In this document: positions 20,356 to 32,446 of the stretch, piece by piece
Position numbering within the stretch: position 1 is the stretch's first letter
How the letters are laid out: each line of letters starts with the position of its first letter
Source of the DNA: Purpureocillium takamizusanense
Lineage: Eukaryota; Ascomycota; Sordariomycetes; Hypocreales; Ophiocordycipitaceae
Length of the DNA stretch: 64,000 nt
Direction: 5' to 3'
Assembly (NCBI RefSeq): GCF_022605165.1
Contig: NC_063069.1
Coordinates: forward strand, 3,720,001 to 3,784,000
The notes under the pieces: model-generated
Databases searched by the model: none
What the model was told of the DNA's origin: nothing
The model's input: only the letters and a program-made list of their open reading frames with translations
Made by a program: the position numbers and the translations under genes

Positions 20356-22929
20356 TGAGGCTGGGCATCAAAGCGGACGGGCTCGCCCTGGTGCGATGGA
20401 CTGGGTCTGGGAGACGCGCATTCTGAAAGCGCTTCTCTCTGCGGGCTGGATGGGCTGGATCGGAGCAGGTTGGCATATGCGGCGAGCGCGTGAGGCAGGG
20501 ATCGAGGGTTCAATATCGGCTTCATTAACATGAATGAATCTTCACTGATATCTCGCTGAAGACTTGTCTTAGAAGATGCATTCACTGTCTGCTGCTCCAT
20601 GTCTGATCCGCTGGATAACCTCCAGCAAGAATGGACCTGGTAAGCCAACGAAAGTCATAACATTAAATCAAATGATACACTCTATTTATAAATTGAAATA
20701 AGTTGATTCTTCCTCGCGATTTGCGTGCTCAGGGACGGTTTGCGTGATCCAGTTTACACCTCTGTTCACGTCGAACGTTCAAGGCGCCTCACATGCTAAC
20801 ACCTGTGTGCCCGAAAAGGCCTCACGTTTCTGAACCACGGCCGCGGTTAAGATACATAGGAGATGCGTGCCAAGCACCGAGAGGCACCACACGGAGGGCG
20901 CCAGAAAATGCTTATGGCGCATTTGAAGGATCGGCCGTGGGGGATTTTCGAACTCAGGGGCTAGCGTTTCATGCTGTCAGACGACGGGGACGGCGGGCAC
21001 GTGGCAGACACGTTGACAGATGGAACCGAGCGGAAATCCCACAGATTTTAGATCAAAGATGATGACGATGATGTTACCAGTTTGGAAGACAACTCTGGAC
21101 GGCCAACTAGCAACGCCACAACGGCGGAAGAGGCGCGGGAAGAGAGGATCGGGGCAAGGCGGCGTTTCAGAGACAAACATAGTCAGGTCGTACCGATACG
21201 GCAATGTACGTACGTATGGATGTATGTATGTACGAGGCAGGAAGGAGACAGACAAACACCCTTGTTGGGCCACGACGTTCTGATCGGCTCTCCGTCTTTG
21301 GCGGCGAGAAATCGCCAAAGAGGACCGACCGACCGTCAACCGGGACCCCGATTCGTGAATCCACCGCAAGTCGGGTTATGCCATGTTACCACGAGCCGGA
21401 TCGCTGAGGTTGCCAGCAGCACTAGTATGACAGTGGTCGGTGCGCGGGCGGGTGATGCGTGGCGCCCATGACGATGACGACGGGACGCGGCGGGCGCCCG
21501 ACGACCAAGGCGCCACACCACTGATGGATGCCCGTTCCATCCTTCAGCGGGTGGTGGGGGAGGGGGCACGGGGCACCCGGTCGCGGTTCCGGAGGCGGCT
21601 TAGCGGGTCGGGTAGGTAAGAAACGGCGCTGGAGAACAGGGCATTCAGTGGATTCATCCCCCGCGTGGGGAGCCGGGCTGCCACGGCACGATCGTCGCCG
21701 AGACCGCTGCTTCCAAAGAGTACGAAGTACGGACTGCATAGTAGTAACGCTGCCCCGTTGCCAAACGCGCACAGCAAGCCCCGATCCAGGGATGGATGGG
21801 CGTGGGAGATACTTGAGGTAGCATCGCGAGAGGCGCCATCGTCTCGCCTACAATCGCCGCGTTTCGTCTCATTCCTTTGTTTGGGTTGTTGGGGCGCAGC
21901 AGGCCTGCTCATTTCTTCAATTCAAACAATATGTGTGGGTGGTATGTAGGTGGCGGACGAACGACGAGCGGGACAGAACGGGCTGCGGTCGCGTCGCTTC
22001 CATGTTTGACTACCCCTAGCTTGGTGAGAGGGGCTCGTCGGCAGCATGTGAAAGACGCATGTAAACGCTTTCCGTCGACGGGCAGACACTTGGCCGGCAG
22101 AGTTGAAGGGCTCTCGCGTGCCGCCATGGATTCTCTCTCTTTGCCCCCCCCTCACGGCGAGCGATGTAGCTCATCTCCCATGTACCAAGTCATTTACGCG
22201 TTTACGATATGGGACTCTCTATGCGTAGTACCTAGAGGGCCATCTCGAAGACGTCAAACCGCCACCAGCCTCCTCGACGCTGTCCGTCCTTCTGGCCTCG
22301 GCTGCGGCGTGCCACACACACACACACACAGACACACACTCACTCACACACATCCTCCCCCTGTGCTCCCGGCTGCCAGGGTCGCCCATGACGGGCTCCG
22401 CCTGCGGGGGGGGATGAACTGGGGGACTCTGCTGGCTCGTTGATTCGTCGGTAGGCAGGAAAGACATGGGATGGAGAGGTTGGCATTGTTGGCATTGTTT
22501 GCGCCAGTCTGTGCTCACGCGCTGAAGCGGGCAGATCCGGGGTCCCCGCACCCCCGGCTACAGGTGCTGCTAGCGCCCTGAAGAGGAGGCGGGGGCTTCC
22601 AAGGTTCCTGCAGCGGACGACTCCCGTCCCCGTCCCCGGGTGGGTGGGCTGACGACGCTGCCGGACAGAGGGCGCCTTCCATGCCACTGGAGACCACCTG
22701 AGGCCCTTATAGCTGGCGACTTGCCCTACCCACTACCTGCCGCGGGGGGGCTTTTGTCTTCCACTCCTCCCGCTCAAACTTCATTCGTTCGTTCGACGTC
22801 GACCCGACCAACCAAACACACCCCGACGGCCACCCGCCTTCTTCTCCTTCTGTCCGACTCTGTCATCCCACGCGGCCACGGCGTCAGTTTCCGTCGTCGC
22901 CGGCCTCGCGATCCGCGTCGCCGCCCGCC
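20356..22929. other. Intergenic region upstream of the bZIP-like gene
   Basis: 2.6 kb with no credible gene. The last few hundred bases are C/T-rich, as in long fungal leaders. A CA microsatellite lies near 22313. Confidence 0.5.
22313..22351 (+). repeat. CA microsatellite
   Basis: An almost pure run of CA dinucleotides to 22330, then GACACACACTCACTCACACACA. Confidence 0.85.
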
Positions 22930-24318
22930 ATGTCGCCCGAGACGTCGCAGTCGCCCTCCGACGGCTCTCCTCCCACGACGACCACGGCCGGCTACGGTCA
23001 CGGCCACGGGAGCCCCAGCGTCGTCGCCGCCGCCACCCCGCGCCCGGCTAAGCGTGCCCGCACCGACGCCCAGATGGCCCAGAAGCGCAAGGCCGACCGC
23101 CTCAAGCACCGCGTCAACCGCGCCGAGAGCAAGACGCGCCTCGAGAACATTGAGCGCGACGTCTCCTTCCTGCGCAGCAGCGTCGGCGACTTGCTGTCGC
23201 AGCTGCGCATTGTCCGCCGCGCCGACCCTGCCGCCGTCGCTGCTGCTGGTCGAGGTCCCGCCTCGGTCTCGTCCCGAGCGGATTCCATGGGCGACGCCTC
23301 TGCTGCTGCTGCTGGTGCTGCCGGTGCTCAGCACGCGGCAGGCATCTGCTCATCGTCCGCGTCCACATCCTCGGGCGTCGACGTACGTAGCCACACCCCC
23401 TCCCCCCTCTCTCTCCAAAGACAAGAGGATGGCCCTCGATGACGACCAAGTTGACCAACTTGTTGACTGACTCAGACCGAGCAGGCCCTCTCCAACCCCT
23501 GGTTCAAGGCCATGATGGACACCCCCGTTAGCGGCGGCTTCCCGCAGTTCCTCAGCACCCAGGCCTCGCCCTCATCCATGGGCTCCACGCCACCGCCCCC
23601 CGCCGTCGTCGAGTGCCGCTGCGGCGTCGAGCACACGGACCGCACCGACTGCCTCGAGCTCAAGAGCTTCATGATCCTCTACCAGGCCCACATCGCCCTC
23701 TCCCAGGATCCCAACTTTGCCATCTCCATCCCCCGGAATCCCTCCCTCGCCAACCTCATGCTCCACTCCATCACCGACAACCCCCTGACCATGATCATGG
23801 GCTCGACCCTGCGCCAGTTTGAGGTCCAGAACACCGAGACTATGTTTGGCCTGTATTTCTTGTGCTATCGGCTCTTGCGCGTAAGCATCCCCCTCTGGCA
23901 ACCCCCACCAGCCTAGGTACCTTATAGTACGTTGCATGCCGCATGCAAGCTAATGCGACCCCTTCAGTGGCGCCTGTACCCCAACCCAGAGTCCTTCAAC
24001 GACGTCCCCGACCTGATTCGCCCCAGCCGCATCCAAAACTCAATCCTCCACCCCGTCTCCATCGACTACATGCCCTGGCCGCGGCTGCGCGATTTCCTAT
24101 GCCTCAACCAGAACCGCGACTCGCGCCACTCGGTCGACCTCTACATTCGCTCCATCCAGCTGCGCTGGCCCGCCGACAAGCAGCTGCTCTGCCGCAGCCC
24201 CGTCGGCGACATCCAGCTCAACCCCGAGTTCGAGTCCATCATCAGCGATATTCGCTACTGGCACCTCGGCCCGCCCTGGCGCGACGCCTTCCCCTCCTTG
24301 CGCAAGTACGTCGAATGA
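22930..24318 (+). CDS. bZIP-like transcription factor with DUF3425 domain
   Basis: Three exons: 22930-23382, 23476-23880 and 23968-24318, all joined in phase 0 with clean borders (GAC|gtacgt, CGC|gtaagc); 402 aa. An N-terminal Ser/Thr/Pro and His-Gly stretch is followed by a basic region (about 40-68: KRARTDAQMAQKRKADRLKH and on) and a short leucine-zipper-like helix (about 70-95). An Ala/Ser linker leads to a C-terminal domain (about 150-402) with the features of DUF3425 (PF11905): the NPWF start, a central helical block with MIMGSTLRQFE, and the final LRDFLCLNQ and RYWHLGPPWRDAFP. These are presumed nuclear regulators of stress or secondary metabolism. The basic region has Asp where classical bZIPs have the invariant Asn. 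It is convergent with the lipase 68 bp away. Confidence 0.85.
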
Positions 24319-24386
24319 GCCGTCACTATCTGGCGCATGCGCACGTCGCCTGCGCGCTCGCCACATGCGGCGGCTGCTTGTACTAC

Positions 24387-25742
24387 TTAGACAAGATGGG
24401 GCCCTACCGGTTTGCCTAGCAGGTCCAACAGCAGCTCAATCAGCGCCTTGGGCAGGATCTTAAACGTTGCCGGGTCGAGCAGCGTCGACACTGTTGTCTT
24501 CTTGGAGCAGCCCCGGCTCGGCACCCGGCCGTCCATGATGCCTTTGAGCCACGAAAGCGCCTTGGGCGCGCCAACAATGGCGCAGCTGCCGTGCTCCGAC
24601 ATGAGGTCCCTGACATACTCAATCGACGCGCCCTCCGCACAGTACTTACTCACCAAAGCGTCCGAGTCCGATATGGGGCTGTCTTCGTCCAGCACCGACT
24701 TGTACCAGTAAAGGGGGATGCTTGGCGTCACCTTGCCAAGCGCATTGTCATCGAGGATGCGCACCGCCGTCGGGTCCGTATAGATGAGCGACCTGTCGTC
24801 AAACATCTGGAGCACGTCGGCGAATAGGAAGTTGGCCATGCTGGCCACGGCGCACTGCTTCGTCGTCTTGTGGAACCGTTCGACGTACTCGGGCTTGAGG
24901 TGTTTGTCAACGACGGCTTTGATCTCCGGGTACTGGAGGGAGAGGCCAAGAATTCCCGAAGGGATCAGGCCGGCAATGGGGCCCTTGTTGACGGTCGTGA
25001 CGACAGTGGTGATGTTGGGTACCGTGCCGCCGACGGCAGCACCGGCAATGCTGAGCTCGGGCGCGTACGTCGGCTGCAGCTCGGCCGCCCAGTTGGTGGG
25101 CAAGGAGCCACCTGAGTATCCCCACATAGTGACGGTCGGCTTGCGGATGCCCGTCGTGTCTGCTGAGTTGATGACGGCGCGAATGCCGTCTAGGACGGCA
25201 TTCCCGCCGAGCACGTTGGCGAGAAACGCGCCCTGTGGCCCCTGAAAGTCGGGCACGATGACGACCCAGCCCTGCTCGAGGATGGCCTCTATGAGCAGCA
25301 GCTCGACCTGCGAGACGAGGGTCCCAAGCAGCGGGCCCGTGGCCGACTCGAGCTGGAAGGCGTACGACGGGGCGCAGTCGATGGACGGCGCGTCCGTGGC
25401 GACCTGGTACGACAGTACCTTGGACCTGTCCGCATTGTGTGGTATCAGGACGGTGAGGACCGTGGCCGTGGCTTTGCCGAGGTTGTCGGTCGTGCGGTAT
25501 AGTAGCTGGTGCGTGGCTTCGAGGTTGACCCGCAACAGCCCGAACGTGGCGATCGCGTTGGGCGGCTCGCGATGCCGGAGAATGGTCCCCGGCGCCGCAG
25601 ACTCGATGTCGTCAGGCACGCCGTAGAAGGGGTCCTTGCTGGGCAGCGTCGGCACAGCACGGTCAGCCAGCGGCGCCGGGGCCGCGGCGGCAACGGCCAG
25701 CAGTGCCAAGGAGACTGCCGCGCGAGCGAGGACGGCCACCAT
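24387..25742 (-). CDS. Secretory lipase (PF03583, Candida LIP type)
   Basis: Single exon, 451 aa. The signal peptide covers about residues 1-21 (LARAAVSLALLAVAAAAPA). The alpha/beta-hydrolase nucleophile elbow is GYSGGS with Ser210. Upstream VVIVPDFQGPQG and downstream GAAVGGTVPN are conserved around the active site in secretory lipases. The Asp is likely in LYWYKSVLDEDSPIS and the His in the MSEHGSC segment. Cysteines for disulfides are present (for example Cys123). It should hydrolyse triacylglycerols or related esters outside the cell. Length matches the family. It is convergent with the bZIP-like gene, and a T/A-rich TATTTAAA (reverse strand) lies about 200 bp upstream. Confidence 0.93.
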   Translation of the reverse strand: MVAVLARAAVSLALLAVAAAAPAPLADRAVPTLPSKDPFYGVPDDIESAAPGTILRHREPPNAIATFGLLRVNLEATHQLLYRTTDNLGKATATVLTVLIPHNADRSKVLSYQVATDAPSIDCAPSYAFQLESATGPLLGTLVSQVELLLIEAILEQGWVVIVPDFQGPQGAFLANVLGGNAVLDGIRAVINSADTTGIRKPTVTMWGYSGGSLPTNWAAELQPTYAPELSIAGAAVGGTVPNITTVVTTVNKGPIAGLIPSGILGLSLQYPEIKAVVDKHLKPEYVERFHKTTKQCAVASMANFLFADVLQMFDDRSLIYTDPTAVRILDDNALGKVTPSIPLYWYKSVLDEDSPISDSDALVSKYCAEGASIEYVRDLMSEHGSCAIVGAPKALSWLKGIMDGRVPSRGCSKKTTVSTLLDPATFKILPKALIELLLDLLGKPVGPHLV

Positions 25743-28214
25743 GATAGGAGGGCTATGTAGGAAGCGGAGACGGAACCTGTTGAAGAAAGTACAGCAGGAA
25801 GCACGTCCAGCGAGGGCGAAGGGTAGAGGGACAAAAGACGAGGTGACGAGAAGGGAACTGTCAAAGACCTGACGTATCCGCCGTGAGGAGAACCATCACC
25901 ATGTCTCATCCCCCACGCGGACTGCGGGAGGAGCGGAGGCAGGTTTAAATACTTGAGCCACGCACATTCTCGAGCCTGTACTTCCGTCTACGACGCCGCA
26001 TGAACCGTGCTTAGGATCACCGACTTTCTTCGGTCCCTTCGTCGTCCTTCATTTTCCTCCCATCCCCAGGCTCACTTACACGCCCTTTCCCACCCTCCCC
26101 CCCAAACCAGCCTAGCCCGTAATGTTACGAAGCCGGCACATACGCGGGGCCGCGATCAGTTGCAGGGCCCGAATGCTGAGATGAACGGCCCCTGCATGGC
26201 CGGGCGAATTCCGGGGAACTGAGGGGCGAGGGTGTGGGGGCCTGGATAGGCGGTGGCGCGGCTCAGGGAGGAATAGCAGGGCTGATTAGTTTTCAGGCGG
26301 AGAGGGAACTAGGTAGGCATAGACGTGGCTGTTGCCGGGTGAGGGAAGGTGAGGTAGATGCATGGCCGGTGACCGACGTTGACCGACCTGCTTTCTCCTT
26401 TGTTCGCTATGTCAGTACTTGATACGGAGCGTGTAAGAGGCGAGCGGTCTCTCCCCCCCGGGACAGATGCTAGCTGGCTGTCATACTCTGGGGAGGTGGC
26501 GACGGATTAGGTTAGGTTAGGTGATGTAAAGAGGGGGAGGGGGGCGGCAGGTAGCTAGGAGAACCGATATGGAAAGAAGCAACGGGGAAGAAACAAGACG
26601 AGAGGAGCAGGAACGGAGAGTGGAGTGACGAAAGAGAGAAAAAGAGGCATGGTGAGGGAGCAGAAAGCACGTGTAAGCGAAGTCGTTTGTCGGTGCTGAG
26701 TTCAGCGCAGGTTGCCTCGGTATGGCCCTTTGGTTCTGGCTTGGCATTGAACTTTTGCTGCGATCGTCCGTCCGTGCGTGCGGTGGGAGAAGGAATTGAT
26801 GGGACCAAGCAGGTAGGCCGATGACACTGTTTATGTTGATGCATCAGTATTATTCTTCGGTCGGTAGGGACGCACGTAGGCAGCTGAGATTAATGTTGCC
26901 CGCTTCGGGTCTCCGAGAACCGCGTGGCTGGCTAGCTAGCTGGCGGGACGTTGCCGAAACGGGTTAGGGGAGACGGCGAACGTTTTTGTGTCTGTAGACT
27001 GTGCATGTGTAGTGTCGTCTGTGGTGTTGTGTGTGTGCGTGGGATTGATTAATCGTTGGGGGGTGGGGGTGGGCATTGGAGTGGCAAAGAGAGAGACGGG
27101 CACGCACGCATGGGGCAGGCAGGCAGGCAGGCATGAGGCGCGCCGGCATTCAATACTAAACCGAAACCCCACGGGGGAAAGGACGGGCCGTGAGAGCGGG
27201 CGGCGGCGGATCAATCTGGGGGAGGGGGGGCCGCTGCTAATAAATTAAGTTTTCTACTAAGTTGTCATTAGGCTCGTTGCTACATTATAACAAACTATTA
27301 CTCAACGAACTTGGCACACAGGTAAGTAAGTTACGGAGTAGTTGCGTAGCAATATGTGCGGGGATGGGGGTGTGTGCTAGAAGACGGAAGGGACTGGACG
27401 AAGCGGACTGGAAGCGCAACAATTCTGGGAAGAGAGCATGACTGGCGTTGACATGTGCTCCAGGAACGACAGTCGTCAATGTCTGGTCTGTTGATGCTGC
27501 GGTTCAATATTAGATGCCTGCCCGTTGCGCGGTGCCACACTCCAATACAGTTCAAGTACGTGCACGAGACGGCGACATCAAGTCGTGTTTGATCCTGCCA
27601 TGGTGAAGAAGTAACTAGATGCTCCATGCAATGTGGTGCATACACACTCGCGCTCTGCGTGCCACATGATCAACGGATCAGGATAGCCCTCCATAAGCTC
27701 AGCTGTAGCATCCTCGCTGAGCATGCTCCCATGGGGAAAATAAAGAGCCTGTGCCGTGTTTTCATGTTTCCAATAAACCTCGAGTGTCATTGGATCGTCG
27801 GGTAAAATGCTGGATATATGCATCCTGCATGTACGCAGAGTCGCGGGTCAGCATGACGTCGATCGTCTCCCACCACCACCACCGCCATGGAGGCGGCCTC
27901 GCCGTGCGCGCCCTCCGAGCTCTCCTCCGACAGCACCGAACCCGAGCAACGAGCAACGGAGAAGCAGTCGATGTCGCCGGAGCGTCTATAAGAATAGAAT
28001 AGCACCGTCGTCTAGTCTCGGTCATGTCGGCGAGTCTCGTCGCATCGCAGCGCCACGCGAGTTCCTCTCTGCTCATCGCGCAGTCCTCACGACGCGATCT
28101 CGCATCCCTACCCGCCGCAGACCAGCAGCGCGCCTCTCGTCATCAGCATCACCTGCATATCAAAGACACGAAAGATTGACGCGTGCATACTCGGTCACTT
28201 CGCCGTCGCCCGCC
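25743..28214. other. Intergenic region
   Basis: 2.5 kb without a credible gene. The first 250 bp is the lipase promoter side, with TTTAAATA near 25947. The rest holds short ORFs without features, G-rich runs near 27056-27070 and a short AT-rich patch at 27237-27305. Confidence 0.5.
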
Positions 28215-28340
28215 ATGCCCCCTCCTCCTCCTCCGCTCGGTCAGGTCGTCGAGACCATCCTCTACACGTCCGACGTGGACAAGCTGGCCGTCTGGTGTGT
28301 CGTTAGTTGCTATACCCTATGCTTTCGTGGCCATTGTTGA
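28215..28340 (+). pseudogene. Possible fragment of a glyoxalase/VOC-family gene
   Basis: From the ATG at 28215 the frame reads MPPPPPPLGQVVETILYTSD and on to VDKLAVW at 28295. The part from VVET resembles the first strand of VOC/glyoxalase domains, which usually continues into FYRDVLG. Here a GT (gtgtgt) follows the Trp codon, but no downstream exon restores a VOC domain within 900 bp; splicing to the AG near 28450 soon meets a stop. It reads as the first exon of a gene whose rest is gone. It is short, so chance resemblance is possible. Confidence 0.35.
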
Positions 28341-29263
28341 GCCTTGCCATCGTTGAGCCTTTCTGTCGTTTCCAAGCTTTGTCGCTCATCCGTTTCTCGA
28401 CTTCTGAGTTCATGTTCAGTCATTAGCCCGCTGACCACGATATCCCCGTCAGTACATTACTTCGTACATCCCTAGGTCTTGAACCGTTGATGACTTCCGG
28501 GACCAATAGATGAATTTAGCAAGAGTCAAGCCAGCAAACAGCGATGCGAGATCGAATGCACCCAAGCGGCAAGTAACAGGACATCCGAGCAATCGGTACT
28601 CTACACCTAAATTTACCCAAGAGTAAAGTATCTCTTATATATATCCCGATGCTTGACTAGATGCACTGACCTGCAAAGGTCACCTACCGCCAATAGTTCA
28701 GAGGGGGCAGTGCCCGGCGTGTATAGCTCACCATCACGGCAGCCAACCCGAGAGGTTTGACGTTGGCCTCATCGACTTTGGCTGTCTGTCTGACGCCAGA
28801 GACCATCTTTTCTCGAGCGAGCCCACCCGTCGTCCACAACCATGCACCCGGCCGTCATACAAACTCCCGTACCCTGCCCTTGCCTGCCGCCCGGGTCCCG
28901 GCGCCGATGGCTCGGGACTGGGGGTGTGGGGCCGGGCCCGGTACGGCGTTGGACATTGGGAACCTTATTTTGTAAGCTTAGCCACGACCATGGGCCCCCG
29001 GTGCCGTCATCATCGGGTCCACCGGCCCCAGACTACCAAGACCTGCTGACGTCAAGGCGATTGCTAGAGCTTGGTACGATCGCTAGAGTGAATCGAACCC
29101 TTTGACGCTGGTCCAGTCCTTGGCCAGTGGCGCCTTGGCTTCCGGGGCAGGCAGGCTGGCAGATGGGGATGATCAAGCTGCTTGCTGCTGTTTAAAGTCG
29201 ATCGAGGACGCATCACCGTCTCAGCACCTTTCCCAGCGTCAACAGTGCATCAACAAAAACATC
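28341..29263. other. Intergenic region upstream of the amidotransferase
   Basis: About 920 bp with no gene that I can support. The frame is open for 54 codons upstream of the amidotransferase start, but it lacks family similarity and I treat it as leader. Confidence 0.5.
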
Positions 29264-30249
29264 ATGGCCCAGCACTACGAGCCCGAACTCGACTCGCACA
29301 CGGTCCGCCTCATGGTCCTCGAGACGGACCGGCCGCACCCAGACACGGAGAGCGAGCGCGGCTCCTTCGGCGCCATCGTGCACCACCACTTCAGCAAGGC
29401 CGGCCGCGCGCACCACCCGCCGCTCGGCGTCCAGACGGACCAGGTCTTTGTTGTCACCGAGGAGGAGGGCGGCCGCATCCCCACCGCCGACGAGTTCCGC
29501 GACCACGATGGCTTGCTCATCACCGGCAGCATGTACGATGCCTATGGCGACAACCCGTGGATCCTCGACCTGCTCGCCCTGCTCAAAGGTATGTGCCGTG
29601 TTGCCTCGCTTACTGTCTTTCTAGATGGTCATGATCCACATCCCCCCCCCCCCAAGGCTATACTGTTCTATGCTATGCTGACCCGAGAGACACGGGGAAC
29701 TCAGTACTCTGGCTCACGCGCCCCGACTTCCACTTCACCGGCGTCTGCTTCGGCCACCAGCTGCTCGCCCGCCTCCTCGGCGCCACCGTCGCGCCCGCGC
29801 CCTCGGGCGACTGGGAGCTCGGCCACTGCCGCATCGACCTCACGCCCGCCGGCCAGCGGCTGTTCCGGACGCGCTCGCCACACATCCACCTGCACCAGAT
29901 GCACCAGGACCAAGTCATGGCCGTGCCGACGCCGGCCACCGCGCCTGCCGGCATGCTCGACGACGCCGGCGCCGAGGTCGCGTGCTGGGGTCGCAGCGAG
30001 CACACGCCCGTCCAGGGGCTGTACATCCCGAACCGCCTCTTCACGACGCAGGCGCACCTGGCGTTTGACGAGGACATGGTGCGCCGCCAGATCCAGATGC
30101 GCGTCGACAGCGGCGGCATCCGGGACCTGGAGCACGCGGACCGCGCTGCCGAGACGGCGCACCTCGAGCATGACGGCGTGGAGGTGGCTAAAGCGATATT
30201 GCGGCTGTTTGTATACGATGAAGACGGGATGGGGTATGAGCGGCGGTGA
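29264..30249 (+). CDS. Class I glutamine amidotransferase-like protein
   Basis: Two exons, 29264-29588 and 29705-30249 (AAAG|gtatgt...ctcag|TA), 289 aa. The ATG at 29264 starts MAQHYEPELDS, with the conserved strand VRLMVLETDRP a few residues on. The oxyanion segment is LLITGSMYDAYGD; the nucleophile is Cys123 in GVCFGHQLLARLLGA. The TTQAHLAFDE segment near the end holds the probable His. The layout matches the YLR126C/GMP-synthase-like GATase family (PF00117). Such proteins hydrolyse glutamine or gamma-glutamyl substrates; the true substrate is unknown. No signal peptide, so cytosolic. The 116-bp intron contains a C run. Confidence 0.9.
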
Positions 30250-30733
30250 TGATGCTGCGACTTCAACGCTGGATACTGTACAACCACGCTGCGCCGGCAT
30301 GCTAGGAGCATATCCAATGCCTGCCTTGAGTTTGTCATCACGAACAGGCGCTGGCCCTAAACATGAAGTCCGGTTTCGCTCAATAATCGTCTCTTTTCGC
30401 CTGTCAAGGTCATACTGCGGTCGCAAGTCAAAAGAAAGAGGCATAGCTAACAAACGGCCACGGAGAGAGGCGCGCCTTTTATTTTTATTTTTATTTTTTT
30501 AACGATGCGCATGGTACCGGAGCAAGTAGAAAAAGAATGTTGTACATCAGAGGGACCCGTCGGCAGAGTTGACCCGTGATCCCCAGCACTTGCGAGCCCT
30601 GCAGGTCGAGGTTTCGAGCGGTTCCGTGCAGCCCCAGCAGACGCCATCCGTGTGCCTTGACCCGATACATATCCCGAGCTCGCACGTCCGTCACCAACAT
30701 GTCTCGTGCGGCATGCCCCCCGTCGCTGCGGCC
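30250..30733. other. Convergent intergenic region
   Basis: 484 bp between the stop of the amidotransferase and the stop of the small secreted protein gene. It includes the T/A stretch TTTATTTTTATTTTTATTT at 30479-30497, a plausible 3'-end processing region. No gene seen. Confidence 0.5.
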
Positions 30734-31012
30734 CTAGAAGTCGACGGTATCGTTGTCGCAGAAGCAGGCCCAGGTCGTGGTGCACTCGGTTTGCTTGAAC
30801 GCATTCGTGACGTATTTGCCCTTTTTGCAGGACGCCGAGGCAGGGAGGCAGTAGGTAGGCGTGCCCGAGTGAGGGCACCGGACGAAGAAGCCCCGGCGGT
30901 CCAGGACGTTGAGCGGGTTGGGGGACACGGCGGCCCGGGGACTCATGGGGATGCTGGCCGCGTCGGCGACGAGGCTGAGGAGGCCGACGAGTGCAAGCTG
31001 GACGGGAAGCAT
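30734..31012 (-). CDS. Small secreted cysteine-rich protein, six cysteines
   Basis: 92 aa, single exon. Signal peptide MLPVQLALVGLLSLVADA is followed by a short pro-like region with Asp-Arg-Arg (LDRRGFF), a possible kexin site just before the cysteine-rich part. Mature cysteines are in VRCPHS, YCLP, SCKKG, ECTT and ACFC, six in total, with the last two spaced by one residue. A TATA-like box lies about 110 bp upstream. I do not recognise a family. Size, secretion, Cys content and the KEX2-like site fit small secreted effectors; no activity can be assigned from sequence. Confidence 0.82.
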   Translation of the reverse strand: MLPVQLALVGLLSLVADAASIPMSPRAAVSPNPLNVLDRRGFFVRCPHSGTPTYCLPASASCKKGKYVTNAFKQTECTTTWACFCDNDTVDF

Positions 31013-32446
31013 TGTGAGTTTTTGTTTGCTAAAGGTCGACTAGATATCGATATCAAAGTGGTTTGTGTTGCGCCCAGTATGCACGTTCGGGCAAGAAGCA
31101 CCGGAGACGGCCCGGATCTTATATAGATGGACCATTTCGAGATTTCAGGCGCCCAGTTATAAAGGGGTTACCCAAACATTACGCCACAGTATGCGGTGTA
31201 TTCATCGAAATTACTTAAACTTGAAACAATTCTGGTCACGTTTCTTTAAGAGACGAAAAGCACTTGTCCTCTCGCAAACCGTGAAACGCGCACTGGCCAA
31301 TACCGATATGTAACCCCTCAGTTTTATTGCGTGGGGGGAGCGCAGTTGGTAATGCTCAACCTGAGTGCCCTGACCAAGGTGCTTTCTCCTTTCTCGGACA
31401 TAAAACGTAAAACCCAGCAACATAAGCTGTAGAGATGCGCTTCGGTGCCTCTGCCGTGGCTGAAACCAGACAGCAGCCAACGACATGAGCACACGGAGAA
31501 TCGACCAGTACAGCCCAGACCTCAGTGCTGCTGCTGCCTTTGGCAGGTGACCTTGCAATAGACGCCAAACACCTTGGACCATGGAAGGTATGTCATTTGC
31601 AAGTAAGGCCTTCAATGCCTAGGAGCCGGCTCTTCGTAGGTATTCCCCTGTACTGCTGAACTCACGTGCTAATCGAGCCGCAACCTTGCTCAGGCGGCTT
31701 TACTTTGTGGCATCCAATTCGCCTGGCTCCCAGGTGCAGAGGAAAGTCGTCGGCGGTGGCGGCGAACCTGCAATGCACCCTGGTCTCGTAGAAACGCTCC
31801 GAGGACATCTTCATCCCTAACGCAACGATTTGGTAATGAAACGCATGGAACGGCCTGGCCTGCACACCACACCGTTGGGACACACGGTTCTTGGGCACGG
31901 ATCGGCACGCGAAGACATCAAGGATGGCATAAACATAATGCTATGCACCTCCCCTTGCGTAAGTCATACCGGGCAGGTCAGCAGGCACTGGCTGTGCGAG
32001 TCCCATGTCATATACCAAGTAAGTATTACGCTTCTATTTGCCTCTATAACTCAGGGGCTCCACTGGTATACCCAAGTGCCTGGGTGCTGGGTCATCGTCA
32101 TTTACTAAGCGAGTTGAAGTTGGGCACGTCGGGATCCGGTTCTGTAAATATCACGCATTAGGCATCGACGTAATGATGGTTGAATGTGGCCAATGCGATG
32201 TTAAATGCAATCACGCGTACATACACTCTCTCATATAGCCTCCCTCTTCCCAGTTCCCAACCATCATCCTTTTCACAATTCCGGCCCTAGGAGCAGACAA
32301 CCGAACATCGAACTGACACTCAAAGGGCGATTGCGTCTTGCTCCTTGCCATCCATTGCCAACACGGCTGGGGAAGGCAACATACTCGCAGAGGTGCACTA
32401 CCCGGCGCTGGCTTCCTTCTCACAGCGAGGGACCTCTGAAACATCC
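31013..32446. other. Intergenic region between two divergent small secreted protein genes
   Basis: 1.4 kb with no credible gene. The minus-strand side holds a good TATA-like box at 31118-31125. Upstream of the plus-strand gene is the weak CATATAG near 32231. Confidence 0.5.
31118..31125 (-). promoter_or_regulatory. TATA-like box of the small secreted protein gene
   Basis: On the minus strand it reads TATATAAG, about 106-113 bp upstream of the ATG at 31012, a normal distance for a fungal TATA box. Confidence 0.55.

Noticed and set aside
22640..23470. 276-aa ORF overlapping the first exon of the bZIP-like gene
   Set aside because: It is Pro/Arg/Ser-rich, in another frame over a gene with a clear family; typical of GC-rich shadow frames.
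29070..29105. tRNA-like T-loop (GGGTTCGATTC on the minus strand)
   Set aside because: Stem arms do not pair and no anticodon arm or A box could be found at the right distance.
29102..29263. Upstream extension of the amidotransferase frame
   Set aside because: No homology-like sequence; the ATG at 29264 directly precedes the conserved first strand.
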